A DNA stretch of 64,000 nucleotides from JAPORY01 sp965215385 (GCA_965215385.1 OZ244059.1:620001-684000); one strand, 5' to 3'; counted from the first letter of the stretch, positions 38,404 through 54,120 are shown. Numbers and translations: made by a program. Notes: generated by a model from the sequence alone, not told the origin.

Positions 38404-39852
38404 TTAGTACCGCCAAAATCGCCGCGTTAAGATCGCAAAAACGACCAGCAACTCTAGGCGACCGATAAACATTGACACTGACAGAATCCATTTTGCGGAA
38501 TCGGCGAGTTGCGCATAATTGCCCGCTGGTCCAATTTCGGCACCGAGGCCAGGCCCGATATTTGCCAATGACGCCGCAGCCCCCGAAATTGACGTGGTAA
38601 AATCGAGTCCCGTTAGGCTGAGAGCCGCCGCAACGATACCCAATGAAACCACGAAAAAAACGAAAAATGACATCACCGAATTCAAAACTTCATCGCTAAC
38701 GACTCGACCGTTGTACTGTGGCGAAAAAACGCCGTGCGGAGATCGAATACGGCGTAATTGCACACCGACCGAGGCAAGCAACAATTGATAGCGAAAAATT
38801 TTGATAGAACAGGTCGTTGATCCCGCGCAACCGCCAATCAAACCGGTAAAGAACAATAACGTAACCGCAAACCCACCCCAATCCATGTAGTTGGCACTGA
38901 CATATCCTGTGCCGGTCAACAACGAGACGGAGTTGAACATGATTTTACGGAAACTCTCCTCGTTGGAAACCCCAAATTCTAACAGTTTCCATACACTGAG
39001 GCAGGCTGTCAGGACCAAGGCTGTTAACAAGAAGGTCTGGATTTGGCTATCTCTCAATAACGGCTTCGCATTACCTGCCGTCAACTGAACGAATCGAACG
39101 AAAGGCAGCGCCGCTAGTAACATAAACACAATCGCAACATATTCCGTTATTCTCCCAAAAGCCGCAAATGAGTGGTCATAGTTGCTAAAACCACCAGTCG
39201 AAATTGTTGTCATCGCGTGCACCGATGCATCAAATGCGTTCATCCCCGTTACCAGATAGGCAAGCGCACAAATGAGCGTCAGACTGAAATATATTACTGA
39301 TATTCGTTGGGCGATTTCACCCGCACGAGGCAAAATTTTGCCGTCGGTATCAAAACCCTCCGAGCGGAATATTTGCATGCCGCCGACCCGCAGTTCTGGT
39401 AAGAACGCCATGGCAACAATAATTATTCCGATGCCGCCGAGCCACTGCAAAATCCCACGCCAGAGCAAAATGCCGCGTGGCAGGTTTTCCAAGCCTGAAA
39501 AAATTGTCGCGCCCGTTGTTGTCATTCCTGACATCGCTTCAAAAAAAGCATCGACGATTCGTAATTCTATTTCTCCAAGGATGAAGGGGAGGGCGCCAAA
39601 AACTGGCATCGCGATCCAGACAGAAATCGTCAGCAGAAAGGTTTGTTGCCGATTGAGACCAGAACGGACAGAATTTGCGCAACTGAGGGCCATGGTTCCT
39701 CCCACCAGAATCGAAACCAATGCACTCGCCGCAAACGATACCCACTGCGAACGCTGATCAATAATGTCCACCACCATCGGCAGTATCATGGTCATGCCCA
39801 AGAACGAAATGAGCAGACCAATCACATAACCTATAGGTCGCAAGTCTGGCAT
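38404..39852 (-). CDS. trkH: TrkH family potassium uptake protein
   Basis: The ion-translocating subunit of the Trk potassium uptake system, an integral membrane protein with four pore loops, seen as SGMTTTGATIFSGLE, HAMTTISTGGFSNYD, LLTGTGYVSANY and AASLANIGPGLG. The start is ATG 39852 (MPDLRPIGYVIG); the frame runs 12 codons further up. About 482 residues. trkA is not in the window. Confidence 0.93.
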   Translation of the reverse strand: MPDLRPIGYVIGLLISFLGMTMILPMVVDIIDQRSQWVSFAASALVSILVGGTMALSCANSVRSGLNRQQTFLLTISVWIAMPVFGALPFILGEIELRIVDAFFEAMSGMTTTGATIFSGLENLPRGILLWRGILQWLGGIGIIIVAMAFLPELRVGGMQIFRSEGFDTDGKILPRAGEIAQRISVIYFSLTLICALAYLVTGMNAFDASVHAMTTISTGGFSNYDHSFAAFGRITEYVAIVFMLLAALPFVRFVQLTAGNAKPLLRDSQIQTFLLTALVLTACLSVWKLLEFGVSNEESFRKIMFNSVSLLTGTGYVSANYMDWGGFAVTLLFFTGLIGGCAGSTTCSIKIFRYQLLLASVGVQLRRIRSPHGVFSPQYNGRVVSDEVLNSVMSFFVFFVVSLGIVAAALSLTGLDFTTSISGAAASLANIGPGLGAEIGPAGNYAQLADSAKWILSVSMFIGRLELLVVFAILTRRFWRY

Positions 39853-40118
39853 ATTATTACATTTGCGGAAACTAACGCGAGCGATCAAGCAATGGTCGTC
39901 AGTTCAATCACGGGCTCCGGTTCGGGTTGAACCGCGGCAATTAACTTGCTGCGTTCGCCTGCGGTGGGTGTCCAGCTCTCTCGCTATCGTTGCGACCTTC
40001 GAGTTGATATGGTTGACGCATCATTATGGCTGCCGGTGCCAATGGTGATCATCTAGCAAACCCAAGAAATATCGTGCCTGATTTTGATCGCTTGACTTCT
40101 GGCGTCAGAAAAAGCCTG

Positions 40119-40253
40119 TTACGAGATAAAGATAGCCATCCAGATCAAAATCACGAAGATAACGATCACAACCCATTTGGTCCAACTCATGAAGCCGGCA
40201 AATATCTTTCGCTGGTAATCAATATTGGTCTCGTCATTATTTGCTTGGGTCAT
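40119..40253 (-). CDS. aa3-type cytochrome c oxidase subunit IV
   Basis: A 44-residue single-helix protein: MTQANNDETNIDYQRKIFAG, then WTKWVVIVIFVILIWMAIF. This is the alphaproteobacterial COX4 shape (acidic start, Y/H-x-x-x-F-x-F/K, one membrane helix). I use ATG 40253 as start, with AGGCTACCG upstream, rather than the far ATG 40313. It lies well away from ctaD. Confidence 0.75.
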   Translation of the reverse strand: MTQANNDETNIDYQRKIFAGFMSWTKWVVIVIFVILIWMAIFIS

Positions 40254-40385
40254 CGGTAGCCTTTCTCGTCTTCTCGTCGCCCATTCCTTACGGGATTTGC
40301 CAATTGATGTCACGATGAATTTTGTTACCTCTAACCGGGTTGCGATTGTCGCTTCTCGATATTGCCTGATAACTTTCTCAATCGA

Positions 40386-41504
40386 CTAATCTTTGCGCTG
40401 ATACAAGCAGACTCCCGTCGGGCTTAGCTCTGATGAAAGTTGTTCGCCGAGGAGTAAGTAATTCAAATGGGCAACCGCCTCACTAAGCGCCAGGCTGTAT
40501 TCGCTCTCGCCAATCTGCCGTTGAAAGAGAGGCAGGAAGCAGTCGACGGCCGAACGAGGTTGATCCAAAAAATCTAATGTCCGATCTAAAGCGTCCTGAT
40601 GATGTCGGAGCAACTCGTGCATTCGTGTTCTTAGGCCCGAAAACGGAAGTTTGTGACCAGCGAGCACCAGTTGATTATCGTCAGCGAGGGCTTTGAAACA
40701 TTCGCATGTCTCTAGCCAGTCGAGAAGCGGATTAGCCATTGGTTCTGTGGCATAAACTCCAATAATCGGGCTGATTGAGGATAAAACCTGATCACCCGCG
40801 ATAACGAGATTATCTTCCCTACTCCATAAGGTCGCATGTTCTGGAGCATGCCCATTGCCGATGCGAACATCCCAGCTACGACCTGCCATTTTGATACAAT
40901 CACCGTTCTTTATTCGGGTATAGCCCAAGGGCAGCGGAGCGACGATATCGACAAAATTGAAGGGGCGTTCAGAATTCCGCCGACGAAGTTGCGCTGCCGG
41001 CATCCCGCTTCGATGATAGAATTCAGCCGTTTCGGGGGCTAGCGTCGCTTGTTCATCGAGGGTCAGCATTCGCGCAAACAACCAGGCGGTTCGCGTCGTC
41101 ACGAGGTCACAATTATATTCGCGCTGAAACCAACCCGCCAATCCAATGTGATCGGGGTGATGATGCGTAGCGATCACCCGTGCAATAGGCTTCTCGTTGA
41201 AGAATTGATCATGCATTAATCGCCAAATTTCCCGTGTCGGTTGCGAGTCGACCCCGGTATCAATGATGGTCCAAAAATCTCCCTCATCGACCAGATAAAC
41301 ATTAACGTGATTTAACTTCATCGGCAGGGGTAATCGCAACCAGTAGATTTGCGGTGCAACTTCCATTGGCTTGCCGACCTCTGGCGGCTGTTTCCATGGG
41401 AATTTAAGCCCGTACCTTGCGGCTACTTTTCGCGTTTTATTCACCGGGCACTTGACCTCTGCGTCGATTTGGTTGTTGATGGTTGGGAGAGGACACCGAT
41501 ACAA
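40386..41504 (-). CDS. Metallo-beta-lactamase fold hydrolase (LACTB2-like)
   Basis: The zinc motif THHHPDHIG is near residues 112-120, followed by GNGHAPEH, AGDQVL and LAGHKLPF, the other His/Asp ligands. The C-terminal winged-helix-like tail (LFQRQIGESEYSLALSEAVAHLNYLL) is typical of the LACTB2-like group, which hydrolyse thioesters or act on nucleic acids. An internal ATG at 41366 (MEVAPQIYW) also fits the family start. 372 residues as called. Confidence 0.85.
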   Translation of the reverse strand: MYRCPLPTINNQIDAEVKCPVNKTRKVAARYGLKFPWKQPPEVGKPMEVAPQIYWLRLPLPMKLNHVNVYLVDEGDFWTIIDTGVDSQPTREIWRLMHDQFFNEKPIARVIATHHHPDHIGLAGWFQREYNCDLVTTRTAWLFARMLTLDEQATLAPETAEFYHRSGMPAAQLRRRNSERPFNFVDIVAPLPLGYTRIKNGDCIKMAGRSWDVRIGNGHAPEHATLWSREDNLVIAGDQVLSSISPIIGVYATEPMANPLLDWLETCECFKALADDNQLVLAGHKLPFSGLRTRMHELLRHHQDALDRTLDFLDQPRSAVDCFLPLFQRQIGESEYSLALSEAVAHLNYLLLGEQLSSELSPTGVCLYQRKD

Positions 41505-41719
41505 GACGCGGCCCTATTTGGAAATGACCATTGCACGAATCGGTCCGCACTTTGAGGGGACGGCTTTTTGTGGCTTAAGCACTTGTGAGTGTTGTCGTCA
41601 AAGCTGACATTCCAAGGCCAGCGCATCAGTAGGAATGGTTCTTTTGCCGTGATAACTGCGACCACCGAAGCCGATAATTTTCCCAGAACCGCATCGGGTT
41701 AATTCGGGGGTCCATATAA

Positions 41720-42886
41720 TCAGCGTGCCAAAGGCTCAGTGCCGGCACTGAGAATATCGAGATAAGCACCATAGACGAACACCTTGTTTCGGTCTTTGCC
41801 GGTGGTTTCTCGCACTAGGCCGAGACTTTCAAGACGCTTCAAATTGCGAAGTGCCGTCGGGAGCGACATCCCGGTCGCTGCGGTAATCAAATTGGTAGTG
41901 AGGATCGGTCGCCGCTGCATTAACGTGTGGATCGACAAGGCCGACGCTGTTGACCGTCCGCTTTGTTCAATCGCAACGCGGTCTTGGGCGAAGAGCTGGA
42001 TAATCGCTTGCGCCGCTTCGGTAGCCTGCTGCGATGTTTCGATGACCCCCTGCAAGAAGAATTCAATCCAATCTTCCCAGTTTCCGGACTCGCGCACAGA
42101 CTGCAGTAGGTCATAGTAGCGGCTACGATGCATTTTCAGATAAAGACTGAGATACAGCACAGGATCACGCAAAATGCCTTCGACATAAAGGATCATCGTA
42201 ATGAGCAGACGGCCTAATCGTCCATTGCCATCCAGAAATGGATGGATCGTCTCAAATTGCAGATGGGCTAGTGCGGCTTTAACGAGTGCTGGCAATTGTA
42301 TGGTTTCGTCATGCAGGAATTTCTCGAACTGGTCGAGGCACGCCATCAATTTGTCAGGCGGCGGCGGCACAAATCGCGCATTTTCAGGCCGCGTACCGCC
42401 AATCCAGTTCTGCGAAGTTCGAAATTTTCCCGGCTGCTTATTCCCGCCGCGTGTATTTTTCATCAGCTGCGCATGCATTTCCTTGATCAGACGCAGTGAT
42501 AAGGGTAGTTCTTTGAGCCGCTCTATACCGTAATTCAGGGCTGCAACATAGCACGATACTTCAGCGACATCACTGCTGGAGACATCTGCTGCCGCGTCCG
42601 ACTCGAAGAGGAGCAAGTCCGACAAGGACGACTGCGTCCCTTCAATCTGCGATGATAGCACCGCTTCTTTGCGCACATACATATAAATAAACCGGACCGC
42701 ATCAGGCAAAAGCATGCTCATGCTGTCGAGGCGTCCAAGCGCGGCGTTGGCCGCATCAAGGAGCGGGTAAAGACGCCCCATACTAAGCGGTGGCTCTGGG
42801 GGTAACGGCACGGGAATATAGGCGTGATAGTTTTCCCCACCAATGAGGTTGCATTTAATGTATTGGCCAGGGCGATTATGAGTCAC
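41720..42886 (-). CDS. Fic family protein with C-terminal winged helix
   Basis: A self-inhibited Fic AMP-transferase type: the inhibitory motif SSQIEGT is at residues 78-84 and the active site HPFLDGNGRLGRLL at 215-228. The C-terminal 80 residues form a winged helix (RRPILTTNLITAATGMSLPTALRNLKRLESLGLVRETTG). This is the common transcription-factor-like Fic layout, distinct from the 15.0 kb Fic, which carries its winged helix at the N-terminus. No partner gene. Confidence 0.9.
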   Translation of the reverse strand: MTHNRPGQYIKCNLIGGENYHAYIPVPLPPEPPLSMGRLYPLLDAANAALGRLDSMSMLLPDAVRFIYMYVRKEAVLSSQIEGTQSSLSDLLLFESDAAADVSSSDVAEVSCYVAALNYGIERLKELPLSLRLIKEMHAQLMKNTRGGNKQPGKFRTSQNWIGGTRPENARFVPPPPDKLMACLDQFEKFLHDETIQLPALVKAALAHLQFETIHPFLDGNGRLGRLLITMILYVEGILRDPVLYLSLYLKMHRSRYYDLLQSVRESGNWEDWIEFFLQGVIETSQQATEAAQAIIQLFAQDRVAIEQSGRSTASALSIHTLMQRRPILTTNLITAATGMSLPTALRNLKRLESLGLVRETTGKDRNKVFVYGAYLDILSAGTEPLAR

Positions 42887-43113
42887 TGCATTCCTTTAGT
42901 AACAAAAAGCTGTCGATTCGTTATTTGCAGTTCGCTAACTTTCATATCTGAAAGCCGAAAACAATATACTAACGACACCACGCCTTTTTGTTCGTTAATC
43001 TTGACGAAGCGCACCTTTCTGATCACAATCACTGCTTATGCGAACCCTTGCTCAATAGGAGAATCACACTCAGGACGACGAACCAGGTTGTGTCAGTATG
43101 GAGCCTCGCTTCG

Positions 43114-44199
43114 TCAATCGAATTTACTAACCGATCCTGCGTTCCACATCTGGGCGCGATCAAAGAAGACATTTGGGTCCGCAAACCACTCGGCGTAACC
43201 GATTTCTCTTTGATCGGTCAACCAATTTAGCCGTTGATTCATACACGCAAGCAAGTCGGTGCTTTCTGCCGATAAGGCGAAGCCGCCAAGCTCGACCTGA
43301 TCATCAAGCAAAGAAACGGTGAGGCTAGAATCACGAGCGGCATGAAGATTGCCAATTTCTCCTCTCGCGATGGCGTCGATTTTACCGGCTTTGAGTGCCG
43401 ACAATAGTTCGATTTCTCCCTCTTGGTCGCCCAAATACACGATCTGTGGCCTGGATGCGGCCGCTGGCGAAAGCATTAGGCGGCCCTCTAGATTTGGAGT
43501 CGTATGCGCGACAGATATTCGGAAATTGTTTGTCCCATCGGCAATTTTGCGACCGCGAGCAGTGGTGATTAGCGTACCTGTTGCAACTACTCCAGCGGAA
43601 TCAATGATGCCGATTGCTCGCAGCAACCGCGTCTCACCGGTGGTATCGCGCAGAACACCGATACGGATATCACTTGTCAGGTGCTCGTAGGCACTAAGGT
43701 TCGACGCATCTTCAATGCGCGTGAGTAATGACTGACGAAACTTTACATGCCCGTCGGTGAATTCAATCGCCCGAATTCCGCTCGGATCAAACCGCCGCGA
43801 CTCCAAAATTGTGATGCCGCCACCAACCAAGTCGAAATCTGATACAGCTGGTTGCAACCAAATTTCGGTCCAGTTTTCAATTGGAATGCGGTCGAACTGC
43901 AACGGGTTATTCCCCATTAGCTCAATGGCCGACAGGAGATCAGCCTCGTAGCCAGCGTGGTTCCGATTGTCGGATATCGAGCCTTTGGTGTTTTCTTGAA
44001 AACTCACCGGCGCAAAATAGGCATAGTAACCGAACTCTAGCCTTTCACCAGTATACGCGCCGCAGAGGTCTTGGGCGGGTTGCGCGAGCACCGCGGGAAC
44101 CATGGCTGCGCCAGCGAGCACAGCTGCCAGGTACCTAATACAGTAAGAGCTGGTTCGAAAAGGCAAAATTCGCTCACGCTGACATCTGGTGGTTGGCAT
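43114..44199 (-). CDS. Periplasmic amino-acid-type solute-binding protein (SBP_bac_3)
   Basis: A signal peptide (RYLAAVLAGAAMVPAVLAQ) is followed by a family 3 receptor: GYEADLLSAIELM, DLVGGGITILESRRFD, IRIGVLRDTTGET, then a C-terminal LKAGKIDAIARGE. A Cys pair (DLCGA, LLACMNQRL) may form a disulfide. 361 residues. No permease or ATPase adjoins it, so it is an orphan receptor. Confidence 0.8.
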   Translation of the reverse strand: MPTTRCQRERILPFRTSSYCIRYLAAVLAGAAMVPAVLAQPAQDLCGAYTGERLEFGYYAYFAPVSFQENTKGSISDNRNHAGYEADLLSAIELMGNNPLQFDRIPIENWTEIWLQPAVSDFDLVGGGITILESRRFDPSGIRAIEFTDGHVKFRQSLLTRIEDASNLSAYEHLTSDIRIGVLRDTTGETRLLRAIGIIDSAGVVATGTLITTARGRKIADGTNNFRISVAHTTPNLEGRLMLSPAAASRPQIVYLGDQEGEIELLSALKAGKIDAIARGEIGNLHAARDSSLTVSLLDDQVELGGFALSAESTDLLACMNQRLNWLTDQREIGYAEWFADPNVFFDRAQMWNAGSVSKFD

Positions 44200-45099
44200 T
44201 TATGAATCTCTTTGTTCCACTAGCATTCTTTGACATTATTCACCGTACGAAAGGACAACGCTTCTTGCTTCGCAAACGATCACGAGCAAATCGCGCATCT
44301 TGCGCAAGATACTCCTCAAGTAGAGATGGGCCGACCTTCCGCTTTGAGTTCCAAGATACCTAGTTTCCTGACTTTTGCGCGGCCTTCGTACCGCGATCAT
44401 CGCAAAAATCAACCTCGTCTAGTGCCGGGTTGCCGCTTTCACAACCCTAGCGATGTTCTTGGTCGTATTCTATGCCATACACGCGACGTCAGAGCGATTT
44501 TCAGCTTGCTTCGTTTCCAAGCATTACGCCAGTACCGCGGTCTTGGATCGGACAGCCCAAATTTCGCCTTCCAGTTTAGCAACCACCAGAAGGTTATCTC
44601 TTTCTGCTATCATGAACTGATACCACTCACCAAACACCGAGTTTGTTGGCAATTCAGATCAGGCTACCGTGATCAATAACTTCCGAAGTACCGGCAGCGA
44701 TAGAGCCGACGTCAGCATAGCAACGCTACAACGCAGAGTGGTTGCGATCTTCAATTTCGCGTTCTTCGTGTTGTTCAAAATTGCAACTTAGCTTCGTGGC
44801 TTTCCCGTTCGGGCTGGGTATTTTGGGTTCAAACTGCCTGACAGGTGCTTTCAAAATAAGACGTTGGTTTCCTTTTCGCCGCCAAGTTCTTGTAAGATTT
44901 GTCCCGAAGTGCAAAAAGACGCTGGCATTTATGTGATCTTTCAAATTGATTATCAGCCACGAACCCTGATGATGCGTTGTGATCTGAACGGTTAGCAGCC
45001 CAAATTCGATCGGTTAAGGTGGGACGATCACTTCGCGGCCGTAATTAAATCAGGTGGAATGCAAGACCATCCGCTATCATTAGGAACAGAAGAAACTGT
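44200..45099. other. Intergenic region before the restriction-modification gene
   Basis: About 900 bp with no recognisable gene. The start codon ATG 45100 is preceded by only a weak ribosome site (GGAACAGAAGAA). Nothing like a modification-control (C) protein gene is seen. Confidence 0.4.
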
Positions 45100-50216
<5,117 letters not shown>

Positions 50217-50420
50217 TGCCAAATTGACGGCTGCCCGAAGTCGATTGCCGTTTGACCAAGTGTATATTCACGACGGCAATTCCTTACACTAACGGCGTCC
50301 GAAATTCCACGACTGTGACCCCGATAGTCGGGATTCATTGCCATATCAGATCTACCGTAGCCGAAAGATAGCTTGCGACACAGAGTGTATCGCCAGCGTA
50401 TGTTGCACGGACCACTATAG

Positions 50421-51365
50421 ATGAAAACGCAAAAACTCAGCTCTTCTGCTCAAGACATCACCTATGCGGCGACTATCCTTCGGGGTGGAAAATTAGTCGC
50501 TTTTCCAACGGAAACTGTTTACGGACTCGGCGCAGATGCTTCCAGCGATCTAGCTGTTTCTCGTATCTACGTCGCAAAGAATAGGCCGTCATTCAATCCA
50601 TTGATTGTCCATGTCTGCTCTAAGCAAGCAGCGTCAGGCGTTGTCGAATTTAATTCTGCGGCCGAACTGCTAGCCGATAAGTTTTGGCCTGGCCCCCTGA
50701 CACTTCTCTTGCCGCAAAAAAAGTCAGCCCCCATCAGTCAACATATCGCTTCTGAATCATCTGTCTTAGGTATTCGGGTGCCATCCCATCCTGTGGCACA
50801 GTCGCTACTACGAACATTTGGCGGGGCCATTGCCGCCCCCTCAGCAAACATGTCTGGTAGCCTAAGTCCGACAACTGCCGAACACGTATTAAGCGGGCTA
50901 TCAAACCGCATTGACGCCGTCATCGACGGTGGCACCTGCCCAGTCGGAATCGAATCAACGATCATCGGCTTTAACGATAATTGCACGCTTATCATTCGGC
51001 CTGGCGGCATCGCTCTCGATACACTTGAGGCCGCATTGGCCACCGAAATAACCGCAAGTGAGAAATTACCAACAACTATCGCACCGGGCCAACTGCCAAG
51101 CCATTACGCGCCCGATTGTCCGCTACGGATTAACGCCCATGAGCGGCGCTCGGGCGAAGTCTATCTCGGATTCGGGCAGCAGGACGGTGATCGAAACCTC
51201 TCGCCAAGCGGCAATTTGGCGGAAGCAAGTGCCCATCTATTTGAAGAACTACACGCGATGAACTCACTCGGTAAGCCGATTGCTGTCGCACCAATTCCCA
51301 ACCGCGGGTTAGGAATAGCTATCAACGATCGGCTGCAACGGGCATCGGCACCAAAGACCAAGTAA
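50421..51365 (+). CDS. Threonylcarbamoyl-AMP synthase (Sua5/YwlC type)
   Basis: It makes threonylcarbamoyl-AMP from Thr, bicarbonate and ATP for the t6A modification of tRNA. The YrdC domain has LVAFPTETVYGLGADA, KNRPSFNPLIVHV, KFWPGPLTLLL, GIRVPSHP, GAIAAPSANMSG and the IESTIIGF motif. The extra C-terminal domain (to 314 residues) marks the Sua5 form rather than short TsaC. It stands alone. Confidence 0.93.
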   Translation: MKTQKLSSSAQDITYAATILRGGKLVAFPTETVYGLGADASSDLAVSRIYVAKNRPSFNPLIVHVCSKQAASGVVEFNSAAELLADKFWPGPLTLLLPQKKSAPISQHIASESSVLGIRVPSHPVAQSLLRTFGGAIAAPSANMSGSLSPTTAEHVLSGLSNRIDAVIDGGTCPVGIESTIIGFNDNCTLIIRPGGIALDTLEAALATEITASEKLPTTIAPGQLPSHYAPDCPLRINAHERRSGEVYLGFGQQDGDRNLSPSGNLAEASAHLFEELHAMNSLGKPIAVAPIPNRGLGIAINDRLQRASAPKTK

Positions 51366-51557
51366 GCCACTACTGAAAGTCCGTGCCCGCATTGATTTTG
51401 CGCCCCCTTCTCAAGTTAGGGTGCTTTAATTTTCGCCCGTTCAACTCTGAAGTGCGCCATCGCCCATGTGGTGGTTTGAGGATTCGGTTTCGTGGATGTT
51501 GTGTTTTAGTCAGGAGGCGGTAAGAATCTCTAGAGAAAGAAAATTAAGGAGATTCTG

Positions 51558-51917
51558 ATGCCAAGCGGCGACCACCACCTGACCGATCCTGAAAGATGCC
51601 AGATTTACGCGTTGCAGAAAAGTGGTTATTCGATCCAGCCATTGCGCAGGAATTGGGACGGAGTTATGCGACTATTTCGCGTGAACTACGGCGCAACGGT
51701 GGTGATCGGGGGTATCGTCACCAGCCGCGGAGTGCCGAGCGCGGCGTTAGCGGTCAATAGCCCACACCGCTCAATAGCTTGCCAACCCTTGCGTAAGTTG
51801 ATGACGAAGAGTTCCTTCAACAATAACCGCCTGATTATCAGGCATCGCGAACGCCGTGTCCCAGCGTCGAGACGAATCAGTTACAAAACGAAGGTAAAGA
51901 AACAATCGCCAAAGTAA
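51558..51917 (+). pseudogene. IS30-family transposase fragment, frameshifted
   Basis: The first codons (HHLTDPERCQIYALQKSGYS) are the IS30 N-terminal helix-turn-helix. After that the frame shifts: the continuing family sequence (DPAIAQELGRSYATISRELRR, then GYRHQP) is read one base over and ends in TAG near 51759. The DDE catalytic part is absent. AAGGAGATTCTG before ATG 51558 is the original ribosome site. Confidence 0.75.
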
Positions 51918-52072
51918 TCTGATCGAAGGCTGCAACAGAGTCTTAAAATTGGCAAAATGACGTTACCCAAATACCTTAGTTTTCGGTACTGTCGCAATTT
52001 GAAATTTGCTCTTGCTTAAGCGACGGCAAAGGTGGTCGAGTGGGAGCCATCACACAATTGGAGGATTCCATT

Positions 52073-52594
52073 ATGACACGCTCCGAAAAAATAGCATTCG
52101 AGCCCGTGACGGCGCAGTCGCCGCCGTGCAGCAAGTAAACCGGTACGGTGGCGGTGACCGGCAACATCAACGGCTATCACATACAGGGCTGCGGTGGTGA
52201 TAACCGGCACTACTAGATGCGGCGGAAAACAACCAATCCCGCCATCACCAGCTACGCGTCTTTTGGCAACATAACCCTTGACCTCTACCACAGCACGATC
52301 ACAACGAACGGACAAGAATCGCCGAGCTATGAAGTCGACCAGCTGGAATGGCGGCGGGAAGGCGGCAATTAGACCCCTGTCACAGGCAACAGAATCGGTC
52401 TTGCGGTGCCGGGGCTGGACAGCGACATCACCTTGGACATCCGGCCTAAGGCCGGAGCGACGATCAGGGGCTTCGCTGCCGGCATGATGGCCTACGCGAT
52501 TGACGAAGTGGGCATACCCAATCGCAACAACTATTCCAACCGCCTCACCGCGGTCAACTCCTTCATCTCGACTGGTAAGGGGTGCACACCCTGA
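52073..52594 (+). pseudogene. Exported-protein family copy C, with three in-frame stops
   Basis: The upstream leader and start (GGAGGATT, ATG ACA CGC) match copy A. The single frame from ATG 52073 meets TAA (52136), TAG (52214) and TAG (52370), yet the segments between look like real protein: VTGNINGYHIQGCGGDN, ITSYASFGNITLDLYHS, and GLDSDITLDIRPKAGATIRG, ending GKGCTP with Cys as in copies A and B. The signal peptide is shifted and shortened (SIRARDGAVAA in the neighbouring frame). The body differs from A and B. Confidence 0.65.
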
Positions 52595-52619
52595 CGGCAC
52601 CGCGGCGACCCGACCCACA

Positions 52620-52643
52620 CAGGGCGGCCTGCAGGTCGCCCTG
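52620..52643 (+). terminator. Hairpin after exported-protein copy C
   Basis: CAGGGCGGCC and GGTCGCCCTG form a 10-bp stem (one wobble) around TGCA, then TTCTC. It matches the position of the hairpin after copy A. Confidence 0.6.
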
Positions 52644-52653
52644 TTCTCGGGCA

Positions 52654-52672
52654 AATTTCGACGATTTCAAAC
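52654..52672. repeat. 19-bp cassette end element, second copy
   Basis: Identical to 3639-3657 (AATTTCGACGATTTCAAAC). See that entry for the possible inverted match with the upstream leader. Confidence 0.6.
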
Positions 52673-52698
52673 AAAGACACGACCTGGTTTGGCAGCGT

Positions 52699-54120
52699 CT
52701 AGAACTTAAAGTGCCCTTCGGTGCAGAAAGCGTTCGATAGATTCGCTTGCGCTTGCTTTGCAGCACAATGTCCCGCGATGCGTCCTAATACCACCGCAGA
52801 AAGCAAACCATTACCAGACAAATAACCGCTGTCACTGCTTCCCGATACTCCGACAGCAGCCCCACCAGCGGCGTAAAGGTTCGGTAGCAAATCGCCGTTT
52901 GGACGCTTGACCCGAGCCTCTTCGTTGACATTCAACCCGCCCTGTGTATGAAACAATGCACCCGTGACTTTGACCGCCAAGTACGGCGGGCTGAGACCTT
53001 GGGTCAAAAAGGAGCGCCCGAATGCATCCGAATGCTTCGAGGAAATCGCTGATATCGTCTCACAGAGTGCTTCGGCGGGCAGATCGCAAAGGTCGGCAAG
53101 AGCGGTGAGCGTCGCCGCCATACGAAAAGCGCCCGCCGCCTCCGCATCTTTAAAATCCTGAAACTGTCGAGCGATATTGGCAATGCGGCGATCAAAAATA
53201 GTCCAAGCAATGCCTTTGGGTTGCGCCATTACCATTCGAGCGGCTTCTGAATAACCTTGACTTTCATCCCAGAAGCGACGTCCGTCTGAATTTACTTGCA
53301 CCCCACCCGCAGTAATGACCGCCCAAGTGATCAATATCCCGTGCGGCACCGCAACATTTCCGTGCCCTTGATAAGCACCCAGATGCAAGCTCTCGGCACC
53401 AAGCGCCTCGCCCCATATCAACGCGTCACCCTTGTTACCATCATGCCCGAACCAAAGAGCGGCTTTGATCTCCGGGATATGGCGGGCAACCATCGTGCGA
53501 TTGCCGCCAAAACCGTTACAGGCCAAGAGCACTGTCTGACAACCGATCCGTTCACGACCCTCTGGACTCTCGAGTTCAACACCCGTCACTAGATAATCAT
53601 CGTGAAACAGCAGCGTCGCACGACGATTGTAAATGATATCGATGCCCGCTGCCTCACACGCGGAGCGCAGCCGGTCGACAAACTCACGGCCGGAACGACT
53701 GGGTAAGCCGTGCATGCGGCGTCGAGAGTGTCCGGGGTAGTCAAAATCGGTGACGACCGAAAACGGAAAATCATAACGAGCAGATAACCATTCAATACAG
53801 GGGGCAGCATTTTTGGCCATCGTGTTGACCAGCACTGGCGAATTTTGCCCTTGAGCTTTGCGTTGGATATCTCTTGCCAAGAGTGCGGGGTTATCTGCAA
53901 TTCCAACGGCCCGCTGAAACTCTGTCCCGGCCGCCGGGATTAATCCCGCTGAGAGTGCTGTCGACCCGCCCGGTACCGGATCGGCCTCAATGACAAGCAC
54001 TTCGCTACCAGTGTCGCGCGCTGCCAGCGCCGCGACCATTCCACTCGCACCAGCGCCAATGACAAAAACCGGGACGCTATCGTCAAATCCGGTCGACGGC
54101 GTTGGCGCGACACCCGTCAT
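52699..54120 (-). CDS. FAD-dependent dehydrogenase (fumarate reductase/KstD/TcuA-like)
   Basis: A 473-residue FAD_binding_2 flavoprotein: VFVIGAGASGMVAALAARDTG near residue 18, GGSTALSAGLIPAAGT near 50, a TQGGLNVNEEARV stretch and the C-terminal GSSDSGYLSGNGLLSAVVLG for FAD. Relatives desaturate or reduce carbon-carbon double bonds next to carboxyl or keto groups (fumarate, tricarballylate, ketosteroids). Last gene of the left arm of the catabolic divergon, overlapping the lyase gene by 4 bp. Confidence 0.85.
   Translation of the reverse strand: MTGVAPTPSTGFDDSVPVFVIGAGASGMVAALAARDTGSEVLVIEADPVPGGSTALSAGLIPAAGTEFQRAVGIADNPALLARDIQRKAQGQNSPVLVNTMAKNAAPCIEWLSARYDFPFSVVTDFDYPGHSRRRMHGLPSRSGREFVDRLRSACEAAGIDIIYNRRATLLFHDDYLVTGVELESPEGRERIGCQTVLLACNGFGGNRTMVARHIPEIKAALWFGHDGNKGDALIWGEALGAESLHLGAYQGHGNVAVPHGILITWAVITAGGVQVNSDGRRFWDESQGYSEAARMVMAQPKGIAWTIFDRRIANIARQFQDFKDAEAAGAFRMAATLTALADLCDLPAEALCETISAISSKHSDAFGRSFLTQGLSPPYLAVKVTGALFHTQGGLNVNEEARVKRPNGDLLPNLYAAGGAAVGVSGSSDSGYLSGNGLLSAVVLGRIAGHCAAKQAQANLSNAFCTEGHFKF

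Noticed and set aside
39272..39757. 161-codon open frame opposite trkH
   Set aside because: Antisense shadow of a clear membrane protein.
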